From NCBI GenBank assembly GCA_021234155.1, contig JAJEKV010000333.1:62001-126000 (forward strand): a stretch of DNA of 64,000 nt, written 5' to 3'. Positions 1 to 10,639 of the stretch are shown here, piece by piece. The position numbers and the translations under genes are program-made. The DNA is from Isoetes taiwanensis (Eukaryota > Streptophyta > Lycopodiopsida > Isoetales > Isoetaceae). Below the pieces are notes generated by a model. It did not search any database. It saw only the letters and a list, made by a program, of their open reading frames with translations, and was not told the origin of the DNA. How positions within the stretch are numbered: position 1 is the stretch's first letter; the number at the start of each line of letters is the position of its first letter.

Positions 1-59
1 ATGCCGAAGGACCAGAATGGGACCAGAATGCCAAAGGAAGGACCAGAATGAACTAGCGC

Positions 60-2816
60 ATGAAGAGTGCACCCAAAGTGATGGGCAGATATTTACATTG
101 GTTGTACTCTGGAGTAAGAAGCCATGGAAGAATGCCTGGACTGTTTCAGCAGCATCGAAATGGAGCTAACGGTGGGTCGATATGCTCTATCAAGGTAAGT
201 TTGTGAAGTAGTAATGTGAAACTTATATAACATCTCTTCCTTGTTGCAGTAATATATAAGGGAATTTATGGTTGTTCAAGACCATTTTCAAGGAGTTATC
301 AGGCTTTGCAAGAAATCCCTGTTTTACACACTGACCTTGAGGGACCAGCTTATGAAGTTGAGGCCATCGGCATGTCAATAAAGGAAAGAGTTCAGAGATC
401 ATTAGTGGATGGAAAATACCAATATGTCGTACAAAGTGTTGTGGCAAATGCCGAAACATTACTTGCAGCGTATGATAATATTAAGGCAAGATTAAGTGGG
501 TGGCCCTCAGATTTACCTGAGTCCCAGTCGAAGCCAGGATTGATAGCCTCCTGCCACATCCAAAACCCTGAAGCAGAGCCAGATGGGCACTTAGAAATTG
601 AAGGGTTAGACAAGCAATGGTTCCAAGATTTGGCACATGAATTGGGAAGGGGAACATTTTCTGTAAGGAATAACTGCCAATTGTTCACATATTCTGAAAG
701 CAAAATAAGCAAAGCAATGTCAGTTCCAAACTTGAGGCTTAAAATTGTTAAAGAGGCCGTACGAATGGTTCTGGAGCAGATTTATGAGCCCCAGTTCAGG
801 AACTTTTCCTGTGGATTTAGGCCCCAAAAGGGTCGTCATGTTGCCTTGAAGGACATAAAGTCTAGGTGGACACCTACATCATGGTGGATCTGCTTTGAAA
901 TACGTAAAGATTTTGATATTGACAATCTTGACATTTTACACCTGACACTGGAAGAGAACATTCAAGATGAATTGCTGCTGCAGCTGTTGCATGAGATGTT
1001 TCAAACTGGCACACTTCAGCTAGATATTGGTAAACTCTCACGAGGGTTTTATCAGGAAGACATACTTTCTCCAATGCTGATTAACATTTACTTTCATAAG
1101 CTTGATCAAGAGATTGACAGGCTCATCAAGAAAGTATTCATGCTCAATCCAAAATCTGTCCTCGATCAGCATGCTCCTGGGAAATTTGACATTGAAGCAG
1201 GCACAGAAGATGGAGTGTATCAAAATTTTGAAGTGAATCAAACTGACAGTCCAAGCATGACAGTAAAGAGGAAAAGAGGGGACAGACACTCGCAGCCTGT
1301 AGCTTTTAAATTGTATGCTTGTAGGTATGCAGATGAAGTGTTATTAGGTTTAGTAGGGTCTAAGGAATTAGCAGCATGTATAAAGCATGAAATTACTACC
1401 TTTTTGTGGTCAAACATGTCGATAGAAGTGGAACGATCCTTCCTTCGTGAACGGGCATCTGGAGTAGCTTGGTTTCTTGGCATTAAGCTTCAGTTTGTTC
1501 CTCCTTCTAAAGTTCCCGGTTATATGAGTCCTAAGGCTATAACTGCATTGCGAAAGGTTCAACATCGTATTAGAGCCCATGCAATCCAACGCAAGATACA
1601 TGAGGAAGCAGATCTTAGGAAGCTTGGTGGCAAATTGTTGCAGAGAATTTTTAAGAAAGCAAAAGATGAGGAATCGACAAACTTGGAAAGAAATGAGAAG
1701 GTAAATAGCATGCTCAAGGGGATAGCAAAAGATGTGGTCGAAGAATTCCTCAACACACAAGAAGAAAGGGATACACGTACCCTCATGTATGGTAAGTTCT
1801 ATCGCAGTGAAAGACTTCTTACCCCATGGGTCAGGAAGAAACTTCCTCAAGACCTTGTTGAAGCATATGACCGGTTTCAAGAAAAATTAAAGACATACCT
1901 GGTAGACCAATCTGGTGATGAGGTCCCCAATTTAAGTGAAGTGTCATGTGATGATGATGGTGAGGATGAGACTGCAATAACAGTTACTCCATTGCCTGAT
2001 GTGCCCATGTCTTTTAAATACGGTTCTGGCATTCAGAAAGGTGATGGTCTTCGTCTGCTACTGTATGGGTCCATTGAAGATATTCGACATTTGCTTTTTC
2101 TTTGTGGATTTATCAATAAAAGAGGGCAATCTCAAGCTATAGAGGCGCTCATACCTCTAGAAGACGTAGCAATTTGTCAATGGTATGGGGCTGTTGCCTT
2201 GGGATTCTTAAATTACTTTCGGTGCTGTGACAACTTTATGCATGTGAAGCGCATGGTTGACTACCATGTCAGACGTTCCTGTCTATACACATTGGCAGCT
2301 AAACATGAGGCAAATGTTCATAAGTTTAAAGCATTCAAGAATGCGATAAAAGCATCTGGATTGGATGAAACCATGTCACGTTTTTTCCCAACTGAACATC
2401 AACTTCAATGTACAGGAAAGGCATTTCTAACAGATCCAAAACCTGTTGATGATGTAATATTTACATTGATTACCAATGCCCCTAATGGAACTGTGTGTAC
2501 ACAGAAATGTTTAGCTATAGGCTGTCCCAGGTATGAGGTAGAAATATATCTGGTAAGGATTGCCCGTCTCCGAGAAAAGGATAAGTTCTTGATTGGGAAG
2601 TCCTGCGGATTTCGAGAACCTCCTCGTGGCTTCCATTTAAAAAGATTACCACTCTGTAGAGAACACTATTTGGGTTTATCTTCAGGTAGATTGCCCCTGC
2701 GGAGTCTCCGGCTGGAATTGCTGGATAATTCACAGGAAGAGGAGGAAGAGCATTATTTTTCTTGGACTGGGTCCCAGGGGCATATAATACGTCCATACGA
2801 GACAACCAGGTTGTAG
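60..2816 (+). CDS. nucleus-encoded group II intron maturase, nMAT3/nMAT4 type, organelle-targeted
   Basis: The product is a group II intron reverse transcriptase/maturase homologue that should assist splicing of mitochondrial group II introns. I read two exons: 60-194 and 303-2816, with donor AAG|GTAAGT and acceptor TTATCAG|GCT, phase 0, giving about 882 residues. The upstream stop at 54-56 makes ATG 60 the first start; exon 1 (MKSAPKVMGRYLHWLYSGVR...) is Arg-rich with no acidic residues, as expected of a mitochondrial presequence. RT blocks follow (LRLKIVKEAVRMVLEQIYEP, FSCGFRP), but the catalytic YADD box is YADE (1326-1337), so polymerase activity is probably lost. Maturase domain X is clear at about 2200-2330 (NYFRCC...VDYHVRRSCLYTLAAKHE). 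The C-terminus resembles the HNH endonuclease of intron-encoded proteins: the MHH position reads IYLVRIARL, while LPLCREHYLGLSSG is kept. RT plus domain X plus degenerate HNH is the plant nMAT3/nMAT4 arrangement; which of the two is undecided. Confidence 0.85.
195..302 (+). other. intron of the maturase gene (108 bp)
   Basis: GTAAGT donor at 195-200 and TATCAG acceptor ending at 302 join exon 1 and exon 2 in phase 0. A nearer acceptor (CAG at 247-249) would put a TAA in frame at once, so it is not preferred. The intron position separates the presumed presequence from the conserved body. Confidence 0.7.
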
Positions 2817-4605
2817 GCTGCAGAGCTTGTAGAGCAAGTGAAAACTGCTTAGGACAGCCATTGGATGGGCATTTGTACAATAATCTTTAAAACAGGCTTT
2901 TTGTTGTCAGCAACAAGTCATTCAGGGAAGAGTTTTGCTCATCTGTATGATTGAGGATAAAAGTGGTGCCATCCAACCAGTTATATGCTTTGCATCTTCT
3001 ATATTTTGCTCAATCAGGGTGCTGATTAAATTAAGTGCCTTTGTAATTTTGTCATGCTAGAAAAATACTGCCAGATCAATGTTAAGTATTGGAAATATAT
3101 AGATGAGGTTTCTCCATACCATGGGTTTTGTAAATTGGGCTTCTCTTCATACAGAAACAGACGCATTATTTGGACCATAGGATAAGAGCTATCATGATCG
3201 GATCGAACACACATTTTGGAACGAACTGTCATTACCTTTGAAAAATCGTCTGCAAATTAGGCCTCCTGCTTAATTGACTGGAGACCAAAAGAAAGATTGT
3301 TATATGCTTGCACTCATTCGAAAGTGGATAGTTTTTCATTTCAAAGAGAACCTTTACTAGTATGAACTTGAAAACTCTTTTTGTTTTAAACGTTTTTCAT
3401 TTCAAACATATTAAAAATATAATTCACAATTCAAAACTTTTGGAGATACTTTCAGAAATTGAACACTCAGAAAAGGCAAAGGCAATTTTTGTGTTTGACA
3501 GAGACCTGATAAACTTGATAGACTGTGCCTTTAGGAAACTAAGTGGGCTTGGCTGGCTACGGCTTCGAATCTTGTATGTACCTTTTAAGGATATGAGGGC
3601 TTTCAAAATCTTGTTCTGGCAGTGCAGGCAAGTAATGCTGGTCTTGAGGACGACCTTTAGTTTTAATCTTATTACAGCAACATGTATAGTCGCAATTACA
3701 GCAGCAATGGTGTTTGGGAAGCCATAGCTGAAGAGCAAGGCCAAATTAGACAGAGAAATCAGATGCTCGGATCATAAATCAGCAAAATTTCATGCTTAGA
3801 TTATTAAACCCGGATGTAGATTGGACAGAAAAATCGATCATCAGCAAGCAAAATTTGCCAATATATATTTCGAGCTTGATATGCACATAAGGCAGGAAAC
3901 AATCATTTGCTTTAAACACCTATTTTCTACTTATATAAAAGTGTTCTGTTTTTGTATGAGATTAGAGCATGAAATCATTACTTTCAATTATTATTTATCA
4001 AATCAATACAGATCAAGGATCTACGAAACCAGAGCTGAGGGTTGAGGCTAGAAGCTATGCGCTCAGTTTAGACTTTTAAATGACGACTTTTTTATGATAC
4101 TTGGGCATAAAGTTTCTCCACAATATAATGGGACAGTTCTATCCGATTACGAGTGACAGTGGGTTGGAAGGCATTGTATGCGATGTAAAACAATAGTTAC
4201 AAGGCAAAGGGCAAAGCTATATGGCTGGGCTCATCAGTCCCAGGGGATTCACCTCTCTTATAGGTATATATGCCATGTGCGTTCCTTAGGTTCCCAAAAA
4301 ACCCATTGTATACGACAGTTCCATATGAAAAACCCTTTGTATACGACTACATTATTTGTAAAAGAATGCAACCCATATCATATAATTACTTGCCCAAAAT
4401 ACTTCACTTGGCAACCCTTTCCATATATATGCGACATCTCATATAATATATATTATCATAGTATTAATAATTAGTATGTAAGAATTAATCATACGTAAGC
4501 GACATTCATACATATAGACCTTAGTCTAAGACTCGATGACGGAATCCCCAATAATAGAAGCTCACCAAAAATGACGGACCCTTACAGTATGAATATGAAT
4601 CGAAC
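2817..4605. other. intergenic, no gene recognised
   Basis: This stretch holds the 3' flank of the maturase gene and AT-rich DNA. The longest open frame (3362-3727, +) has no recognisable domain and an unremarkable composition. Two copies of a short TTGTATACGAC motif occur near 4307 and 4336. I see no other structure. Confidence 0.5.
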
Positions 4606-4610
4606 ATTGG

Positions 4611-5257
4611 TGTTGCCCCCAAAGGGCAACATACTAATTGATTGGTCTATTTGTTAAAATTAGGAAGGCTAAGTCAAAGGAAAACTTGGTAGTCAACATT
4701 GGTATGAAGGTCAAAGGATATTTATCTTCAAGGTCAACTCCCATGGAAAATGCTCTATCAGAAGTCAAAGGTTTTCAATGGATGCTCTAATCATGATTTG
4801 ACAGCATGCACCTTACCTTTGAAGTCCATATAGCATCTTAGTTTTGGAATTTCCTCAATTTTCAACCTACAACTCAAGTTATAAAACACTGAGCTCTGTT
4901 TTCAGTTTTGACTAGTATTGACCAAAATTTGACCCGACTTTGAGATCGAATATCTTACAAATTAAAACTCAGACTTGGTCAAGATCTTTACCCTTACTCG
5001 CCTACAACTTTTCTGAACAAGTCACAGTCATCTGACCTTGGAAATCAATCTGCATATGGGATCTGCATCGATTTGAGTAAAGGGTCCAAATTCCAAAATT
5101 GGGAAAGGTATGAGAACTCTGTAACTGAGCTTTTTCTTTGGAAAATTCTTGTGTAGATTGATCACCTTAAGTGATCTGGAGGTTCTAACCCCAACTTGAG
5201 TGAAAACTCAAGTTGGCTTCTTGTGTTTGACTCTCTAAGCCAGGTTGAGGGTCAACA
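4611..5257 (+). repeat. 5' LTR of outer retrotransposon, internally deleted
   Basis: 647 bp, TG...CA ends. It matches both ends of the 3' LTR (14254-16025), but the middle ~1.1 kb, which holds the TATA box in the 3' copy, is missing: the junction lies near 4781. This LTR has probably lost its promoter. Confidence 0.88.
5191..5216 (+). other. perfect hairpin near LTR 3' end
   Basis: CCAACTTGAGT, loop GAAA, ACTCAAGTTGG: an 11-bp perfect stem closed by a GNRA-type tetraloop. The same hairpin is kept unchanged in the 3' LTR at 15959-15984. A second short stem, GATCAC-CTTAA-GTGATC, lies just upstream at 5160-5176. Confidence 0.75.
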
Positions 5258-5260
5258 TCT

Positions 5261-5278
5261 TGGAGGTTCTACCGAGAT
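5261..5278 (+). other. primer-binding-site-like sequence of outer element
   Basis: TGGAGGTTCTACCGAGAT begins 3 nt after the 5' LTR, the place and TGG start expected for a tRNA primer-binding site. The inner element has TGGAGGTTCTCCGAGATC at the same position (7291). I cannot name the tRNA. Confidence 0.55.
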
Positions 5279-5298
5279 CTTCCTGGATCTCAGAACTC

Positions 5299-6260
5299 AT
5301 GGCTCCAAAACAAAAATATCCAACAGATCAAGAACCAATAGAAGATATTGATGCATCAGATCATTGCAGAGAAAGGCCATTGCATTCAAGTTTCTCAAGT
5401 AGTCTGCTTCAGAATATGCCATATCAATTTGAATTGAATGTCCCTGTTCCTTTGCCTACTTTTGATTCCAGTATGAGTGCTAACAACTTCTTGAGAATAT
5501 TTGAGGATTATTACAGAGACTATGGCTTCAAGAAGGGCTGCAAGCTCTCAGAGTTTGAAAAATGTTTCAAAGAAGAAAGTGAATTTGGTGCTTGGTTAAC
5601 TTATGAAAAGTTAATGGGCACCACTTCATGGGATGAACTTGTCAAGAAGTTTTCGGATAGATTTGGTAAGTTATTTGCTCCAAAGGATTTGGTTAATGAA
5701 TTGCAAGGTTTCTCTATACATGCGAGAGAGAGTGTGAACAAGTACAAGGAGAGGTTTAGTACATTTATGAGCGGGGTGTCAAAGAGCACAAGTCACCATC
5801 CCAACTCATTTTTTAGTCCTTTGCTTTTATTAATGGTTTGGAAAGAAGACCCGGATATCCAAAGGAAGTTGCTCAAGATTCAAGTTCTTTGAAGGGTTTG
5901 ATTCCATACACAAAGTCTTTGCCAAAACCGATTTAACTTTCGGATGCTCTCTACCTTGCACGACAAGCATTATGTTCCTCACCACAATCATGACCCGTTT
6001 TATCCTGATGCTACTGATGCGATTTATCAAAAGTTCTTTGAGCTCTAGCAGAAATAACCAAACAATTGGTTGAACTCAAGGCTGCAAGAACGGGTAAAAC
6101 TTACCCCGAATGTATTCATTGCAATAGAAATTCTCACCCATCGAAATATGCTATTGGCAAAGTGTGCCCCAAATGTAATAGAAAAGGCCACTTTGGAAAG
6201 GAATGTCTGTTTGTTCTTTTTGTAAAGAGGTTGGCCATACAACGATGCTAGGTGTCTTTG
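5299..6260 (+). pseudogene. gag of outer Ty3/gypsy element
   Basis: ATG 5299 is the first start after the primer site. The frame to 5892 encodes a retrotransposon gag (capsid-like) domain, including AWLTYEKLMGTTSWDELVKKF and the following region to about 5790. After 5892 the frame shifts. A CCHC zinc knuckle, CPKCNRKGHFGKEC (CX2CX4HX4C), lies at about 6162-6203 and binds RNA in this family. Beyond it the reading frame is broken again before the nested insertion at 6650. Capsid assembly and RNA packaging would have been its role. Confidence 0.75.
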
Positions 6261-6649
6261 TTAAGGAATATTTTGCTAAGCGGGAAAAAAAGAAGAGACC
6301 GAGTCTAAACCTCTGTGAGATTTCTTTGAACCAAGCACCTCTATAAGATTTATTCAAGCTACAGAAGTTCCTAGATTTGAAGAAGTTATGGTGGTGCAAA
6401 CTAGAAGTATGAATGAAGCTCAAGTACATGCTTTGAACCAAGTAGGCATTCTCTTGCCTGGGCCTTCACCACTGTAGTGGAATCACTGCTCAAACCATAG
6501 CTCCACCTCCTCAGCAAAAATATGGTAAGAAAGATCAAGACTTTGATGAGGTTGATGTTTTGCTTAAAAATTCCAAGGTGAGTGTGGATCTTTTTACCCT
6601 ATTAAAGATTGCACCTAGCTACAGAAAAAGGGTATTTCAACAAACTAAT
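6261..6649 (+). pseudogene. gag-pol linker, degenerate
   Basis: Short open pieces in several frames lead to the insertion point at CTAAT (6645-6649). The coding sense resumes at 9559, right after the nested element, in the protease-encoding part. Confidence 0.5.
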
Positions 6650-7287
6650 TGTTGACCCGATTTTTGGCAAAATCGGGGTCAACATAGAAGAACACTATCA
6701 AGGTCTAAAAGGGGGGTGAAGACCAAGGGTCCAGATTCATTTGTGCTTGTTGTTAGAATCCAAGGGCCCATATTAAGTTGTGTTAGTTGTTAAACAAAAA
6801 GACAAATTTGGTTATGGAGAAGAAGAAGACAAAAAACAAAGGATTGATGAGGTGTAAAAAAAGAGTGCCAAGATGATGACAAGTGGATGGCCAAGATTTG
6901 TTCAAAAAATTATAAATATCTTGAGGGGACTTGTTCTCCTCCTCTTGGGCTCTAGAATCTCACATGGAGCAAGGATAGTGGCAGCCCTGGGAAGATGGTG
7001 TCAGAGACCTCTTCCCCCATGCAAGATATCTTGAAGCATTGTTTTGTATTACCTTCTTGAATAAAGTGGTGCACCCTCTTTTTATCTTCTACATCTTTTC
7101 CATTTTTCCATATTTCTATATTTTCTTCCACACTTCCTTTATCAAATTTTCATTACCAAATTTTCGTCCTTTTTGTCCTTCAAATTTTTTTTCTTGGTTC
7201 TTGGTTCTTTTGCCCTGCAGCAGCACTATTTGATCCCATGTTTGCCTTTGAAGGTCGATGATGAGGATGTGGGGAAATCCGTCATCA
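6650..7287 (+). repeat. 5' LTR of nested element
   Basis: Starts with a palindrome in which TGTTGACCCGATTTTTGGC pairs with the following AAAATCGGGGTCAACA, and ends CATCA. TATAAATA at 6911-6918 and AATAAA at 7060-7065 are a plausible TATA box and polyadenylation signal, putting R between about 6940 and 7085. Confidence 0.92.
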
Positions 7288-7290
7288 TCA

Positions 7291-7308
7291 TGGAGGTTCT
7301 CCGAGATC
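7291..7308 (+). other. primer-binding-site-like sequence of nested element
   Basis: TGGAGGTTCTCCGAGATC starts 3 nt after the LTR, the same spacing as in the outer element, with one or two differences from it. Confidence 0.55.
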
Positions 7309-8915
7309 CTAATTTTCCCAGGATCAAGTTTTTGGTCTTCTTTGTAATTTTCTCCATCATTCATTCTTGCCATATCTTAAATTTTCCTGCTCTCTTTCCC
7401 TGCCATTTTTTCATACCCAGCTTTGTTCTTTGCTGCACCATTCCTAGTGCTTGCTGTAAAAAATGACAGTATGCCAAAAGAGACAAGCTTGAAGGTCTTT
7501 TTCTACACAAGTTCTTTGATTCTAAAAGTGTTGGTTTTGTCCGCGGTACGGGGCATCTCGAGAGAGAAAAGAATGACAAATCAAGGCGGATTGATCTCTT
7601 TTGCTTATGATTATTTCGGGAGAGCCAAAAAACGCCAGACCCTCCAATGCTATAAAATCATGCCTTGTGCCCTGCTCTTGCCCTGTCTTTGTCTTTGTCT
7701 TTGCATACTTTGCCTTGTTTCTCTGTTGATTCTCTGCTTTTTGCAAGGAAAGCCATAGCCTCTTGCTACAAGTTCTCCAAGCTCCAACAGAGAAAAACTA
7801 TTTCCTCTTACTTTCGTTGCCCTCTGCTCTCTATTCCGCGGCTCAGTAGGAGACAAAAGGATGAGCTAACAAAGACATTTGAAGGCTATTTGTTTGCCCT
7901 AAGCTTCTTTGCAGAACCCGCAAGAGAATGAGGAGAGAAGAGGAGGTAAGATCAAGAAGCCACAGAAGCCCCATCTCTGCGCCGCCGCCATCTGCAAGTA
8001 AGAAATGGGAAGGGAAGGAGAGAAGAGGAAGAAGGAAGTTCGCCATAGCTGCCTCTGTTATCGCCATAACTCGCTCCAACCACACGTAAAAGCAAGCCAA
8101 GAAAGATATTGGATCAAGAATGAAGAGGAAGAGAAAGAATCGGATCAAGAGAGTAGTCATTGCTTTCGTTGTCCGCCACCGAAGCGGGAAGAAGAAAAGC
8201 AACAAATTTTTTGCCCCTCCTTTACTTTTTGCCACGTCCTCCTTTTCCTATCATATTTTATTTTTGCCACCACTTTATTTTCCCACGTTTATCTTCCTTA
8301 GCCACACTATTTTTGAACCACTTTTTGTCTCTTGCCCTTTACTAACACCATGCTTTCATTATTTTCCCCACTTATCACGTTGCCTTTTACCACTTATTAT
8401 TTTTTATTTACCTTTTGTTATGGCTTGGCCATACCTTGCACACATTATTGCCTTTATTGCACCTTCACATATCTTATCTTGCCACTTCCTTATTGTGAAA
8501 AAAAATTATCATTCACCTTGTTACACATCTTGTTGGACACTTTGGCTAGCAACTTGACATCTTTTTGTTTGTGCGACTCTATCTTACTATCCCCAATATC
8601 TTTATGACATAGCCCCTTTGCATTTTTAAGCCCTACCCCAAGGCCAAATACTATCATTATTTTTTCAAAACCTCCTATGGCACAAGTTACATTTTGGTGT
8701 TGGAGTACACCTAAAAAACTCCAAAATATTATCTTTTTTAATAGGTTTGGAGGGTCCGTTAAAACCCCCATTTTCTTAATAGGTTTGGTGGGATCCGTAA
8801 AACCCCCAGTTAGCTCTTCTTTGTGCCAAAGAAGACTAACTTATTGTACTTAAATATGAAAAGTGTTGAAGTCGGTGGCCGAGGGGACCGGCCACATCTT
8901 TTTGTTTGTGCGAGA
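7291..8915 (+). other. internal region of nested element, non-coding
   Basis: No gag, protease, RT or integrase motif appears in any frame. The sequence is strand-biased, pyrimidine-rich over long parts (for example 7670-7740 and 8200-8540). The 20-bp segment ACATCTTTTTGTTTGTGCGA occurs at 8557-8576 and again at 8894-8913 just before the 3' LTR, like the repeats in the tail of the outer element. Confidence 0.75.
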
Positions 8916-9553
8916 TGTTGACCCGATTTTTGGCAAAATCGGGGTCAACATGGAAGAACACTATCAAGGTCTAAAGGGGGGGTGAAGATCAAGGGTCCAG
9001 ATTCATTTGTGCTTGTTGTTAGAATCCAAGGGCCCATATTAAGTTGTGTTAGTTGTTAAACAAAAAGACAAATTTGGTTATGGAGAAGAAGAAGACAAAA
9101 AACAAAGGATTGATGAGGTGTAAAAAAAGAGTGCCAAGATGATGACAAGTGGATGGCCAAGATTTGTTCAAAAAATTATAAATATCTTGAGGGGACTTGT
9201 TCTCCTCCTCTTGGGCTCTAGAATCTCACATGGAGCAAGGATAGTGGCAGCCCTGGGAAGATGGTGTCAGAGACCTCTTCCCCCATGCAAGATATCTTGA
9301 AGCATTGTTTTGTATTACCTTCTTGAATAAAGTGGTGCACCCTCTTTTTATCTTCTACATCTTTTCCATTTTTCCATATTTCTATATTTTCTTCCACACT
9401 TCCTTTATCAAATTTTCATTACCAAATTTTCGTCCTTTTTGTCCTTCAAATTTTTTTTCTTGGTTCTTGGTTCTTTTGCCCTGCAGCAGCACTATTTGAT
9501 CCCATGTTTGCCTTTGAAGGTCGATGATGAGGATGTGGGGAAATCCGTCATCA
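8916..9553 (+). repeat. 3' LTR of nested element
   Basis: 638 bp, near-identical to 6650-7287. Differences seen: A/G near 6686, A/G in the following A/G run near 6710, and C/T near 6723. TATAAATA at 9177-9184. Confidence 0.92.
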
Positions 9554-9558
9554 CTAAT

Positions 9559-10190
9559 GGTGAAGTATTAAATGCTTGTGTGAATTTTACTGATGCCACT
9601 AACCTTGTTCTAGCACAGAATGAAGAATACCCTGGTGCATTCATATGTTCAGCTACTTTAGGAGGGTATACTTTCTCAAATGTGTTATTTGATGGGGGAT
9701 CCCCCCTAAATATTATGCCATATCATGTTATGAAGAAATGTGGTTTCGAGGTGGACAAGAAAGCTTCTATACAATTGAGATCCTTTTATAATGCTAAGAT
9801 CACTCCCATTGGTGTGGTAACTAAAGTGCCTGTTAATACAGAAGGCATAATTGTAGCTGCAAACTTTATTGTGGTGGCTTTTAAAGACATAGGGGATGAG
9901 TCTGATATTTATGATTTACTTTTAGGAAGGAGGTGGTTAGCTACTGTGGATGCTAGACCAATTTGGTCTCAAGGGAGGTGTACCATCTCCAATGGCTCTC
10001 AGACTGCTACAATCTATAATCAAGATGGCTCCTATGGTTCCAATGAGGAGGTAAATTTTATTAAGGAAATGCTAATTGAAGAACCTTTGGGATTTTACAG
10101 AGTACAACATGCAAGGCCAAGGAAATATGAAACAGTTCCTCTCATCATGGAATGTGCACTTCCCAAACAAACAAGGGCCATCGAGATTCT
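9559..10190 (+). pseudogene. retropepsin-like aspartic protease of outer element
   Basis: An open frame of about 210 codons continues gag-pol directly after the nested insertion. The motif VLFDGGSPLNIM holds the catalytic Asp (D-G-G instead of the usual D-S/T-G), followed by LLGRRWLATVDARP, typical of plant Ty3/gypsy proteases. The enzyme would have cleaved the polyprotein. No internal stop in this part; the frame is lost near 10190. Confidence 0.8.
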
Positions 10191-10580
10191 TATGGTTTGA
10201 TGGAGGTATTTCTAAAAACTAAATATTGCATCATCTCACGCTATTGCGAAAGATTCCTCTCATAAACTTTTAGCTAAAGTAGGGAGGATCTTCCCCAAAT
10301 TACCTCTAATGTAGCGAGAATATAAGGCTTTGATTGCAGACTTTGATTGTAGCCAAAGCTATGGATATTGCCAACATTCACATTTTGGTGACTCACAATT
10401 AATTTGTAGACAAGTTTCAGGAGATTACCAAACAAAAAATGTGGATATGGAGCTCTTGAAAAACCAAGTAATGGGAGTGCTTTCGAGTTTTGCTTCATGG
10501 GAGATTACTCACATACCAAGGGAAGAAAATGTGGAAGCTGATACCTTATGCAAGGAAACTCTCATGGCACACCTAACTGA
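10185..10580 (+). pseudogene. RNase H domain (archaeal-type, as in Tat elements) placed before RT
   Basis: FDGGISKN at about 10194 matches the first Asp strand of RNase H. Frameshifted pieces follow, then GDSQLICRQVSGDYQTKN (about 10388-10440) and ITHIPREENVEADTL (about 10505-10550), which are the DS and N-x-x-A-D motifs of the RNase H found in Tat retrotransposons and plant RNase-H-like proteins. It sits between protease and reverse transcriptase. In the Tat elements I know (Ogre, Retand) this second RNase H follows the RT-associated one. Confidence 0.75.
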
Positions 10581-10639
10581 AGGAACTATTTCAGAGGAAG
10601 ACCTTGATGCTAGTGAGGTAAAAGCTCTTTGTCCTATTC

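Larger units (their letters stand above)
6650..9553 (+). mobile_element. nested non-autonomous LTR retrotransposon, 2904 bp
   Basis: Two 638-bp LTRs (6650-7287 and 8916-9553) enclose 1628 bp without any retrotransposon protein. The 5-bp target duplication CTAAT stands at 6645-6649 and 9554-9558, so the element is complete. I count three LTR differences, all in the first ~80 bp, which means a recent insertion. The primer-binding-like site (7291) and the tail before the 3' LTR (GAGGGGACCGGCC, then a TTTTGTTTGTGCGAGA segment) resemble those of the outer element, so related machinery probably mobilised it. Confidence 0.93.

Noticed and set aside
306-308. TTG as start of the maturase
   Set aside because: The open frame begins at TTG, but exon 1 from ATG 60 with clean splice signals gives a phase-0 join and a presequence.
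7423-8607. Overlapping 80-145-codon frames in the nested element as genes
   Set aside because: They lie in low-complexity pyrimidine-rich DNA between LTRs, overlap in several frames and show no domain.
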